A DNA stretch of 5,628 nt from positions 1-5,628 of the forward strand of contig NZ_JAQLDU010000031.1 of NCBI RefSeq assembly GCF_028209625.1, written 5' to 3'. Position numbers and translations under genes: made by a program. Position 1 is the first letter of the stretch; the number at the start of each line of letters is the position of its first letter. The notes beneath the pieces are model-generated. The model saw only the letters and a list, made by a program, of their open reading frames with translations, had not been told where the DNA came from and made no database searches. Below are positions 1 to 4,965 of the stretch, one piece after another. The DNA is from Collinsella aerofaciens (GTDB taxonomy: Bacteria; Actinomycetota; Coriobacteriia; Coriobacteriales; Coriobacteriaceae).

Positions 1-77
1 GCACTTCACGGCGTATATCGCAAGCGCCATCAGGCAGAAGTACCTGTGCTTGTATGATGCGCCCTCGCGTATCTTCC
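1..77. repeat. Terminal direct repeat, left copy (circular-closure overlap)
   Basis: Bases 1-77 are identical to 5552-5628. The repeat sits inside the rep coding sequence and keeps its frame across the junction. This is best explained as the k-mer overlap of a circular assembly, not a biological terminal repeat. The unique circle is 5,551 bp. Confidence 0.95.
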
Positions 78-900
78 GAAGCCACCAGTTGTATAGGTCT
101 TCCTTGGCATCCCATGAGCCGTCGGCATGACCGCCGTTGACGATGACCTTCTCGTACCACTCGGGGAACTTCTCCTTGGCCTGTTCGAGCGTGTACCTCG
201 TCTCCCTCCACTTCTTGGATAGGTCGACTTGCTGGTCTGGAGGAAGGAACCCGTTTAGCTCTTCGAGCGAGAACGGATGCGTGTTGACCCTGAATGCCCT
301 CACCGTACCGCCGTCCTTGGTCTTGCCGCCGATGATGCGGAACCCTTGGTTGATGCCCTGGTGCTGCGGGTGCTCCCATTCCCTCGATGTGTACTTGTTC
401 CACATCTGGTCGGTCAGGCGGTACTTCATGTCCTTCAGCAGGCTTTTGGTGTTCGGGTAAAGGTCGGCGGGTTCCTCGAGGACGTAGTACAGGTGGATAT
501 TGTGCCCGCTCAGGATGATGTAGTTCGGATCGGGATAGTAGGGGTAATCGCTGCGGCAGTTGTAAAAGAAGTTCCGCAGAGTAACGTCATCCTGACCGTC
601 GAGGTCGAAAATCAGGGCGCACATCTTGCTCTGCGCATCGGCGGTGTTCGCCCTGCCCCAGTAGGTGAGACCGTTCGTTATCGCCCAGTTCGCATCGCTG
701 AACTCGGCAAGAGTGTCCTCGAACGTGTCCTCGAACAGGATGCGACGGCGAACCCTGTCCCCTTCGAGCTTCCCGTCCTCGTCGTAATGACCGCCGAACG
801 AGCCGACGATGATGGGGTTCGCCTTGTGCTCACCGCTTGGCTCCCCTTCGGTCTGTATGAACCCGTACCCGAGCTGAAAGATATCGGAGTAGACATCCAT
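1..900 (-). CDS. Plasmid replication protein, AEP-type primase domain (N-terminal 300 residues; continues across the circle junction at 5551)
   Basis: This is the first 300 codons of a 468-residue replication protein that leaves the left edge and resumes at 5551 after circular closure. Translation gives an archaeo-eukaryotic-primase-like core. Residues 96-102 read LIFDLDG, which fits the metal-binding DxD motif I (D99, D101). Residues 131-139 read SGHNIHLYY, which fits motif II with its histidine (H136). Residues 185-195 read QGFRIIGGKTK, the conserved R-x-x-G-x-x-K segment of plasmid primases. The likely role is cytoplasmic priming and initiation of plasmid replication. ATG 900 is preceded by GAGG (912-909) at 8 nt. 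The frame is open up to a stop at 991-993, so GTG 960 remains an alternative start. It heads a minus-strand operon and diverges from the toxin-antitoxin pair. There is no helicase domain, so host helicase is presumably used. The motifs are read directly from the sequence; family and role are from knowledge of similar gut plasmid Rep proteins. Confidence 0.85.
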   Translation of the reverse strand, partial: MDVYSDIFQLGYGFIQTEGEPSGEHKANPIIVGSFGGHYDEDGKLEGDRVRRRILFEDTFEDTLAEFSDANWAITNGLTYWGRANTADAQSKMCALIFDLDGQDDVTLRNFFYNCRSDYPYYPDPNYIILSGHNIHLYYVLEEPADLYPNTKSLLKDMKYRLTDQMWNKYTSREWEHPQHQGINQGFRIIGGKTKDGGTVRAFRVNTHPFSLEELNGFLPPDQQVDLSKKWRETRYTLEQAKEKFPEWYEKVIVNGGHADGSWDAKEDLYNWWLRKIREGASYKHRYFCLMALAIYAVKC

Positions 901-989
901 GGCCGAGACCTCGAAAGCCCCGTACTCAAGAAGAACGGACTCAAGAGACAACCCACTCACCAACCTATCCCGGAAGCCCTCACAGGCAC

Positions 990-1018
990 GTTATATTATC
1001 AATAGATTTATTTTACAC
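990..1018 (-). promoter_or_regulatory. AT-rich segment upstream of rep: putative rep promoter and/or DNA-unwinding element
   Basis: Bases 991-1016 have only three G/C in 26, in an otherwise GC-rich plasmid. On the minus strand a -10-like TATAAC (995-990) lies 16 bp after a weak -35-like TGTAAA (1017-1012). It is placed correctly for rep transcription, with the start codon at 900. An AT-rich stretch next to rep could also be where the origin melts. The promoter match is modest, so both roles are inference. Confidence 0.35.
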
Positions 1019-1043
1019 CTAGAGCCAGAGAAAAAGGCCCCCT

Positions 1044-1061
1044 GAAATACGGGCGTATTTC
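1044..1061. promoter_or_regulatory. Inverted repeat GAAATACG-GG-CGTATTTC between rep and the toxin-antitoxin genes
   Basis: A perfect 8-bp inverted repeat with a 2-bp centre lies in the divergent promoter region. It overlaps the position expected for the -35 of the plus-strand promoter whose -10 is at 1081-1086. It may be an operator or a small hairpin. No T-run follows the stem closely enough on either strand to call a terminator. Confidence 0.4.
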
Positions 1062-1073
1062 TCCCGATAGAAA

Positions 1074-1099
1074 GATATGATATGATTTCATATCATATC
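1074..1099 (+). promoter_or_regulatory. Perfect 26-bp palindrome with embedded extended -10: operator-promoter of the toxin-antitoxin pair
   Basis: GATATGATATGA (1074-1085), a TT spacer (1086-1087) and TCATATCATATC (1088-1099) form a perfect inverted repeat. Inside it, TGATATGAT (1078-1086) matches an extended -10 (TGn plus TATGAT). The palindrome ends 1 bp before the toxin ribosome binding site, so transcription would start within or just after it. RHH antitoxins usually repress their own operon by binding such repeats; each half contains repeated ATATGA/TCATAT units that could seat successive RHH dimers. The regulator assignment is inference; the palindrome is seen directly. Confidence 0.7.
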
Positions 1100-1114
1100 G
1101 AGAGGAGAGCGGGC

Positions 1115-1375
1115 ATGAGCCAGATAGGGGTTCACCCCAGAATCAGCGAGCGGCACCCCGAGGTGAGCGATGCGGACGTGATGGCGGCGATGCGGTCGAT
1201 GATTCGCTACAAGCAGCGCGAATCGGGCGAGTGGATTGCCGTCGGCACGGACTCCCGCAGCAGGCTGGTCGAGCTCGTCTACATCTACGATGCCGACGAT
1301 GACTACTTCTTCGTCTACCACGGGATGACACCGCCGAGCGGCAAGACGCTCAGGGAACTAGGCTTGGAGAGGTGA
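1115..1375 (+). CDS. Small toxin-like protein, first gene of a BrnT-BrnA-like toxin-antitoxin pair
   Basis: This 86-residue protein starts at ATG 1115 with AGAGGAGA (1101-1108) 6 nt upstream. An ATG at 1082 would give 97 residues, but it lies inside the operator palindrome and lacks a ribosome binding site. The sequence has ISERHPEVSDADV near the N-terminus (R13-H14-P15-E16), then strands EWIAVGTDSRSRLVELVYIY and FFVYHGMTPP (H69), ending in KTLRELGL. This small alpha/beta pattern recalls compact RelE/BrnT-fold ribonuclease toxins, with the toxin gene first and an RHH antitoxin second as in BrnT-BrnA. No catalytic residues can be assigned with certainty. The next gene begins 5 nt after its stop. 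The likely role is plasmid stabilisation, by inference from gene pairing and size. Confidence 0.65.
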   Translation: MSQIGVHPRISERHPEVSDADVMAAMRSMIRYKQRESGEWIAVGTDSRSRLVELVYIYDADDDYFFVYHGMTPPSGKTLRELGLER

Positions 1376-1380
1376 TTTTG

Positions 1381-1653
1381 ATGAACGTGAACGATTTCAT
1401 GGCGAAGCACGGCATCACCGATGCCGACCTCGACCGTATGGCCGCGCCCTACGAAGACGGCAGCTTCGAGCCGGAACCCGATGGCAAGGTGTTCAGCGGC
1501 TCGCACCTCGACGCGGTCGGAACCCGCCGCGTGACGGTAGTCTACGACGCGAAGGACACGCAGAGGGTGGCCATGATAGCCCGCAGCAAGGGCGTGAAGC
1601 CGTCTTCGGTCTACAGGGACGCACTCGACTACTATCTTGCCGCACAGGCTTAA
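1381..1653 (+). CDS. RHH antitoxin-like protein, second gene of the pair
   Basis: This 90-residue protein has an acidic N-terminal half (ITDADLDRMAAPYEDGSFEPEPDG) and a C-terminal ribbon-helix-helix at about residues 49-87: strand RRVTVVYD, helix TQRVAMIARSKG, helix SSVYRDALDYYLAA. This is the usual antitoxin plan: one part wraps the toxin, the RHH part binds the operator. ATG 1381 is chosen because AGAGG in the toxin's last codons (1368-1372) lies 8 nt upstream. A GTG at 1372 overlaps the toxin stop but leaves almost no spacing to the ribosome binding site. The gene pair is tightly coupled, so translation of the two is probably linked. It probably represses the operon by binding the palindrome at 1074-1099. 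RHH identity is confident; the antitoxin role is inferred from context. Confidence 0.7.
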   Translation: MNVNDFMAKHGITDADLDRMAAPYEDGSFEPEPDGKVFSGSHLDAVGTRRVTVVYDAKDTQRVAMIARSKGVKPSSVYRDALDYYLAAQA

Positions 1654-1788
1654 ACGGTTGCCGCAGGCGGGTCAATGTAGCAGGCGGTGACTACGGGGCG
1701 GCGTGTTCCGCGCTTGCGCGGATCTAAGCCGACTCGTTCACCGGCTGCGGAATTGACGCGACGGTCAATCGAATAGACCAGACTTGAA
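1654..1788. other. Non-coding segment with small hairpins between antitoxin gene and terminator
   Basis: No convincing gene is seen. The segment holds TCCGCG-CTTG-CGCGGA (1707-1722), a six-pair stem with a CTTG loop, and ATTGAC-6 nt-GTCAAT (1752-1769). Neither is followed by a T-run. Possible roles are the 3' end of the toxin-antitoxin message or a single-strand initiation signal, but nothing decides between them. Confidence 0.3.
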
Positions 1789-1824
1789 AAAGGGTCGATG
1801 GACGCTCTGCTCCATCGACCCTTT
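1787..1824 (-). terminator. Intrinsic terminator of the relaxase gene (possibly bidirectional)
   Basis: A perfect 14-bp stem (1789-1802 with 1811-1824) has an 8-nt loop. On the minus strand it begins just after the relaxase stop codon and the stem runs into TTTTT (1791-1787), a good rho-independent terminator. On the plus strand the stem ends CCCTTTCC, so it may also stop toxin-antitoxin transcription, less efficiently. Confidence 0.85.
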
Positions 1825-1829
1825 CCTTG

Positions 1830-3461
1830 CTACCTGCCCTGCCCGATGTTGGGGTTCCGCTCGTGGCTCGGCTGCTCCTTGCGCCTTTGCGTCTGCTGTT
1901 GCGAAGCGGAACCGCCGCCCGGTCTCGGCTTTGGCTTGGGAGCGTCCTTCGCATGGCTCAGCCGCCACGCGTCGCACCTCTGCCAAGCGGACAAGATTGC
2001 CTGCTTTACGTCAGCATCGTCGGCGATTTCCGGTGTCGGGCGCGGCAACTTGAGCTTCGGCATGTCGGCGAGCATGTACCCGCCGCCGCGCGATTCCGCG
2101 CTCACGCCGCCCCTGTATTCCTTCTCGCGGCGCTTCACGTCGGCGATGTAGGCATCCCTCATGCAAGAGATACGTTCTGATTCAACCTCGGCGGAATTGT
2201 CGGAAAGATATTCGCCGAGCTTGGGGTCGAGGTCTGCCATGAGGGACGCGGCGCGCGGTTCGTCCTCGTCGTAGACCCAGAAGTCGCGACCCTTCCAAGC
2301 CGTTGCCGCGCCCCAGCCCTTGAGCCTTTCCCTGAAGTCGCGGAACCCCTTGGCGGCATCGAGCGCATAGAGGCAAAGCCCGCGCAGGTTGCGCAGCAGC
2401 GCGTCCATGACGGTCGGTCTGCACCACATGTCGAGTTCCCTCGACGCTTCGGCCATCTCGGCGTTCGCCATACGGCGCTCGGCATTCTGGGCACCGCGCA
2501 GGGTCACGGGTTCGTATTCGACCCCAGCCGCTTCGGCTTCGGCCTTGGCGCGGTTCTCCATGGCACGGACGCGGCTTCCCTCGTGCACCTGCGGGACGCG
2601 CTCGACGCCTTGGCGCTCGTAGCTCCTATGGTCTACGCGCCCATCGAACCCGTTCTCTTCGAGTGCGTCGTTTATGAGCGCCGCGATTTCGGAGCGCCAT
2701 TCCTCGGCCTTGGTCGGCTCGTTCCAGTCGGTAAGGTATCGCGTCTCCTGCTTCGGGTTGCGCCCCTGCCTGCTCTTTCTTGTCAGCTCGGATACGTCTT
2801 CCGGGTCTGCCGATTGCCCGAGTTTGCCACGCACCCGCGCGGCGGCTTCCGTCGGCGTGAGCCATCGCGTTTCGCCGCTGATTCGGTACCTGTAGACCTT
2901 TTCCCATCCCTCGGCTTTCAGGAAGGCGAACTCCTTGGCGCTCGCCTTCCTGTCATCTTTCTCGCCGAGCTTCCTGCACACGTAGACATTCTCCGATTTT
3001 GCGAGGAACCCGTTTTCGCCGACGGGGCGCAGCGGTTCAAGCTCGTGCACGTGCCAGTTCGTTCCGTCGACGTTGCAATGGATGCACGCATCGACCACGT
3101 GGCCGGCGGCTGCGCGCTGCGCCACGTGTTTCCTCGCGAGCCTGATTTTCTCGTCGTCCGGCAGCTCGTCGGGCAGCGCCCACTCGATTCGGCGGCAGAG
3201 CTGCGCGTCGGCCTTCTTCTCGACGCGCTCGACCTCGTTCCACAGCGCACCGCGCTCGCCGAACCGCTTCGGCGCGTTGTCTGGCAGCGCGATTCCCAAA
3301 TCCGCCACCAGACGCTCGTGCCTATGGGCTTTGGTGAAATCAAACATGGTTCCCTCGCGCTCGAACTCGATGGCCGAGCGCGATATGTATGCGGCACCAG
3401 CGACGGCGGACGCGCCGTCGGCGCGGGACGCGACGGATATGTTGCAGTGAAAGATGGCCAC
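1830..3461 (-). CDS. mobA: MobA/MobL-family relaxase (MOBQ-like)
   Basis: This 543-residue cytoplasmic transesterase nicks oriT and carries the strand covalently for conjugative mobilization. The N-terminus, MAIFHCNISVASR...AVAGAAY25, has the catalytic tyrosine at position 25, as in RSF1010 MobA. Residues 36-52 (EGTMFDFTKAHRHERLV) and ALWNEVERVEKKADAQLCRRIEWALP (about 72-97) are typical of the family. The histidine motif is H128 followed by H137-V-H139. DHRSYERQGVERVP lies further on. The C-terminal tail is rich in K/P, then Q (SASQQQTQRR), as in other MobA proteins. The start is GTG 3461, with GGGAGG (3474-3469) 7 nt upstream. The frame stays open to ATG 3638, but that start lies inside oriT and would add 59 unrelated residues. 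It diverges from the accessory gene at 3794 and ends in a terminator at 1824-1787. No coupling protein or type IV secretion genes are present, so transfer needs a helper. Confidence 0.93.
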   Translation of the reverse strand: MAIFHCNISVASRADGASAVAGAAYISRSAIEFEREGTMFDFTKAHRHERLVADLGIALPDNAPKRFGERGALWNEVERVEKKADAQLCRRIEWALPDELPDDEKIRLARKHVAQRAAAGHVVDACIHCNVDGTNWHVHELEPLRPVGENGFLAKSENVYVCRKLGEKDDRKASAKEFAFLKAEGWEKVYRYRISGETRWLTPTEAAARVRGKLGQSADPEDVSELTRKSRQGRNPKQETRYLTDWNEPTKAEEWRSEIAALINDALEENGFDGRVDHRSYERQGVERVPQVHEGSRVRAMENRAKAEAEAAGVEYEPVTLRGAQNAERRMANAEMAEASRELDMWCRPTVMDALLRNLRGLCLYALDAAKGFRDFRERLKGWGAATAWKGRDFWVYDEDEPRAASLMADLDPKLGEYLSDNSAEVESERISCMRDAYIADVKRREKEYRGGVSAESRGGGYMLADMPKLKLPRPTPEIADDADVKQAILSAWQRCDAWRLSHAKDAPKPKPRPGGGSASQQQTQRRKEQPSHERNPNIGQGR

Positions 3462-3526
3462 CGCCAGACCTCCCGTGGACGAACCTTGGCAAGATGCCGG
3501 AGCGCCGCCGCGACGGCATCGCGCAG

Positions 3527-3554
3527 CCCGCGATGATTCCGGAATCGCTGCGGG
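3527..3554. promoter_or_regulatory. Imperfect palindrome in the relaxase leader
   Basis: CCCGC at 3527-3531 and GCGGG at 3550-3554 flank a perfect GATTCCGGAATC core (3535-3546), giving an imperfect 28-bp palindrome about 65 bp upstream of the relaxase GTG. It could be an operator for a relaxase or accessory-protein repressor, or a leader hairpin. No function is shown by sequence alone. Confidence 0.4.
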
Positions 3555-3586
3555 AGAATGGCAAGACTGCGGAGCGGTCGCGCAGT

Positions 3587-3607
3587 CGGACGGTCTGACC
3601 GTTCCGA
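3587..3607. repeat. Inverted repeat with one bulge near oriT
   Basis: TCGGACGGT (3587-3595 region) faces ACCGTTCCGA around a CTG centre; the pairing is complete apart from one bulged T. It lies about 50 bp from the predicted nick, so it may be part of the relaxosome-binding region. This is inferred from position only. Confidence 0.35.
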
Positions 3608-3633
3608 CGGAGAAGCCCCGCGCAGCGGCGCAC

Positions 3634-3668
3634 GTCATGCCGCAGGCGTGACATATAAGTGCGCTTTA
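3634..3668 (+). other. oriT: oriT: inverted repeat plus TAAGTGCGC nick-site core
   Basis: GTCATGCC (3634-3641), loop GCA, GGCGTGAC (3645-3652) form an 8-pair stem with one G-T wobble. Three bases later comes TAAGTGCGC (3656-3664), the core shared by RSF1010/R1162-type (MOBQ) nick sites. By analogy with R1162, the plus strand would be cut at about 3663/3664. The repeat 5' of the nick matches the known arrangement. The strand polarity means the accessory gene side enters the recipient first and the relaxase gene last, as is usual. The site lies between the divergent relaxase and accessory genes. The match is seen directly; the cleavage position is inferred. Confidence 0.85.
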
Positions 3669-3686
3669 TCCCTACGGGCTAAAGAT

Positions 3687-3692
3687 ATTATA
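3687..3692 (-). promoter_or_regulatory. Putative -10 (TATAAT) for the relaxase gene, minus strand
   Basis: The minus strand reads a consensus TATAAT at 3692-3687. A -35 is weak (TTTCGC about 16 bp upstream). Transcription from here would cross oriT and give the relaxase a leader of about 220 nt. On the plus strand the same bases give TATTAT (3686-3691), a possible -10 for the accessory gene, so the site may serve both directions. Confidence 0.4.
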
Positions 3693-3718
3693 GCCATTCC
3701 GCGCCGCCGCGAAATGGC
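3693..3718. promoter_or_regulatory. Inverted repeat beside the mob promoter, possible operator
   Basis: GCCATTCCGCG (3693-3703) pairs with CGCGAAATGGC (3708-3718) around a CCGC loop, with one mismatch in 11. It abuts the TATAAT at 3692-3687, where a relaxosome protein could repress both divergent mob genes. A second smaller inverted repeat, GCGTCGG-8 nt-CCGACGC (3737-3758), follows. The structure is seen directly; the regulatory role is inference. Confidence 0.4.
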
Positions 3719-3793
3719 CTACCATATGCACGGGTAGCGTCGGTGCCGCCGCCGACGCGGACAATTTCGACGGATTGGGCAAGGTGGTTCCGC

Positions 3794-4096
3794 ATGGCGA
3801 CGCTTGAGGAATTGGAAAAACGCAAAAGGCAGCTCGAAGCGCAGATTCAGCGCAAGAAGCGCGAGCTTGCGAAGTCCGAGCGCAAGGCGAGGAACCACGC
3901 CGTCATGGTCGCTGGCGGCCTGCTGATGGCGAAGGCCCCGGGCGGTGACTGGAAGTCGGTCGATTGGAACGCGCTCGCCGCGTTCATCGCCGGGCACGCC
4001 GACGAGATTTCGGCGTGCGGTACGCAGCCGCTCGACACGGATGGGGCGAGCAAGCGCCTTCGCGAGTGGGAGAAGGCAAAGCGCCAGCAGGTGTAG
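3794..4096 (+). CDS. Small relaxase-accessory-like protein (MobC/TraD-type)
   Basis: This 100-residue basic protein has an N-terminal charged coiled coil (about residues 4-33, LEELEKRKRQLEAQIQRKKRELAKSERKAR). It is followed by HAVMVAGGLLMAKA, the glycine-containing helix seen in small Mob accessory proteins of the TraD/DUF3847 kind, then DWKSVDWNALAAFIAGHADEI. Such proteins are encoded next to MobA/MobL relaxases and help them bind or open oriT. ATG 3794 is preceded by AAGGTGG (3781-3787) at 6 nt. An upstream start at 3743 lies in a hairpin and adds 17 unlike residues. It diverges from the relaxase across oriT and would enter a recipient early. The family call rests on motif style and context, so the exact family is uncertain. 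Confidence 0.75.
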   Translation: MATLEELEKRKRQLEAQIQRKKRELAKSERKARNHAVMVAGGLLMAKAPGGDWKSVDWNALAAFIAGHADEISACGTQPLDTDGASKRLREWEKAKRQQV

Positions 4097-4132
4097 CGGC
4101 ACTCGCCAGATGCCCAGAATCGGCTTTAAAAG

Positions 4133-4165
4133 AACATGGCCGCAGAACTCTTCTGCGGCCATGTT
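4133..4165. terminator. Bidirectional intrinsic terminator between convergent genes
   Basis: A perfect 15-bp stem (4133-4147 with 4151-4165) closes a 3-nt CTC loop. On the minus strand the stem is followed by CTTTT and ends the rep operon. On the plus strand it is followed by TC after the TTT at its end, weaker, and ends the accessory gene transcript. A smaller GAGCC-7 nt-GGCTC repeat lies at 4169-4185. Confidence 0.85.
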
Positions 4166-4207
4166 TCGGAGCCTTAAAACGGCTCTCAGACGTTCATTTG
4201 TGCCAAA

Positions 4208-4540
4208 TCAGCTGAACGAGCAGTAGACGTACCCGCCCTTTCGGTCATACTCCCAATCTCCCGGAAGCTCGCTGCCGTCCGAATCGACCTCGACCCACCA
4301 GCCGTCCTCCGGGTCTCCCATGACGCGCCAGCGGCGCTTGCCGAGCTGCGACACGAGTTCATCGCCGTCAGGCTCGACGAGCGCGGAATCGCCCACATCG
4401 CCGACGCGCTCGACCGACAGAACCCACGCCTTGCCCTCGGCGCTCGCGATTCGGTTGAAGAACTCCGACAGCTCGAAGTCAGCCACCTCGGTGCGCTCGC
4501 ATTCCCCCGACCTGCGCAGCACGGATACGTTCCACTTCAC
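4208..4540 (-). CDS. Acidic protein of unknown function, third gene of the rep operon
   Basis: I do not recognise this 110-residue protein. It is acidic (about 24 D/E against 13 K/R) and rich in aromatic residues, with strands such as KWNVSVLRR, AWVLSVERV, RRWRVMG, GWWVEVD and GGYVYCSFS. This suggests a small beta-rich fold. It has no signal peptide or membrane segment. The start chosen is GTG 4540, two bases after the TAG of the preceding gene, with GGAGG in that gene's last codons 8 nt upstream; translational coupling is likely. An ATG at 4576 would overlap the upstream gene by 34 bp and is less likely. It ends before the shared terminator. The strong negative charge would allow a DNA-mimic or anti-restriction role, or binding to the basic partner upstream, but that is speculation. 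Confidence 0.7.
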   Translation of the reverse strand: MKWNVSVLRRSGECERTEVADFELSEFFNRIASAEGKAWVLSVERVGDVGDSALVEPDGDELVSQLGKRRWRVMGDPEDGWWVEVDSDGSELPGDWEYDRKGGYVYCSFS

Positions 4541-4542
4541 GG

Positions 4543-4965
4543 CTAGCCCCTCCAAGCCCTCTTGAGCCTTTGCCATCGGCTCAGCTTCTGCTCGGTCGAT
4601 TCCAGCGCGAGCGCCTGCGCCGTCTCGTGGTGGAGCGCCTGAGCGCCCTGCACGGCCTTGGTGCCGTCGGCCACCGTCTCCATGAGCTTGGCTATCTGCT
4701 CGTCCTTCTTGGCGAGCTGAGCATCCTTGACGGCCAACTGCTCGACGAGCGCGGCAAGCGCTGGCGAATCGGCTCCGCTCGACCGCTCGGCACCGTGTAT
4801 CTCCTGTGTATCTCGGTGTGTATCACCCTGTGTATCAGGCGGCTCCTCGTCAAGCGAGTCGATGAACCCGCGAATCAAATCAGTTTGGGAACATCCTCGC
4901 AGCTCGGAAACCTTTTTTAGCTTGCAGATTTGCTCATCTGTAAGCCTGAACATCTTCTGCGGCAC
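4543..4965 (-). CDS. Ribbon-helix-helix/coiled-coil protein, probable plasmid copy-control or segregation factor
   Basis: This 140-residue protein follows rep. Residues 4-40 fit an RHH DNA-binding domain: strand KMFRLTD, helix EQICKLKKVSELRG, helix SQTDLIRGFIDSL. Residues 44-57 (DTQGDTHRDTQEIH) are encoded by the second GATACAC array. Residues about 70-98 form a coiled coil (ALVEQLAVKDAQLAKKDEQIAKL), then an alanine/glutamine-rich helix and a basic tail (RWQRLKRAWRG). GTG 4965 is chosen because AGGAG (4976-4972) lies 6 nt upstream. GTG 5022 or ATG 5019 would add 19 residues that include another DTQGDTHRDTQEIH, but they lack a ribosome binding site. DNA-binding head plus coiled coil and no NTPase recalls single-protein partition factors such as pSK1 Par, and second genes of theta-plasmid rep operons. 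Function is inferred. Confidence 0.72.
   Translation of the reverse strand: MPQKMFRLTDEQICKLKKVSELRGCSQTDLIRGFIDSLDEEPPDTQGDTHRDTQEIHGAERSSGADSPALAALVEQLAVKDAQLAKKDEQIAKLMETVADGTKAVQGAQALHHETAQALALESTEQKLSRWQRLKRAWRG
4794..4838 (-). repeat. GATACAC array, copy 1 (inside the RHH/coiled-coil gene)
   Basis: This 45-bp block is identical to 4965-5009. Read on the minus strand it holds four GATACAC boxes (plus-strand GTGTATC at 4795, 4806, 4818 and 4830), with start-to-start spacing of 11, 12 and 12 bp, about one helical turn. It encodes DTQGDTHRDTQEIH. Such helically phased short repeats are typical of iterons, centromeres or RHH-protein operators. Confidence 0.85.

Noticed and set aside
1..77. 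Biological terminal repeat of a linear element or phage
   Set aside because: The repeat falls inside the rep coding sequence and closes its frame; there are no phage or telomere genes, so circular assembly overlap is the simpler reading.
678..956. Minus-strand 92-codon frame starting at 956
   Set aside because: It is out of frame with rep over the primase region and reads as a low-complexity Ser/Arg-rich shadow.
277..1005. Long plus-strand open frame opposite rep (242 codons)
   Set aside because: It is antisense to the rep frame with its primase motifs, has no family features, and exists because of GC-rich codon bias.
1707..1722. TCCGCG-CTTG-CGCGGA hairpin as a terminator for the toxin-antitoxin pair
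   Set aside because: No T-run follows on either strand; the stem at 1789-1824 is a much better terminator.
3404..3423. CGACGGCG-GACG-CGCCGTCG hairpin near the relaxase start
   Set aside because: It lies within the conserved ADGASAVAG coding segment and is easily explained by alanine/glycine codon use in GC-rich DNA.
2583..3536. Long plus-strand open frame opposite the relaxase (317 codons)
   Set aside because: It mirrors the relaxase codons, lacks a ribosome binding site and overlaps the relaxase start and leader.
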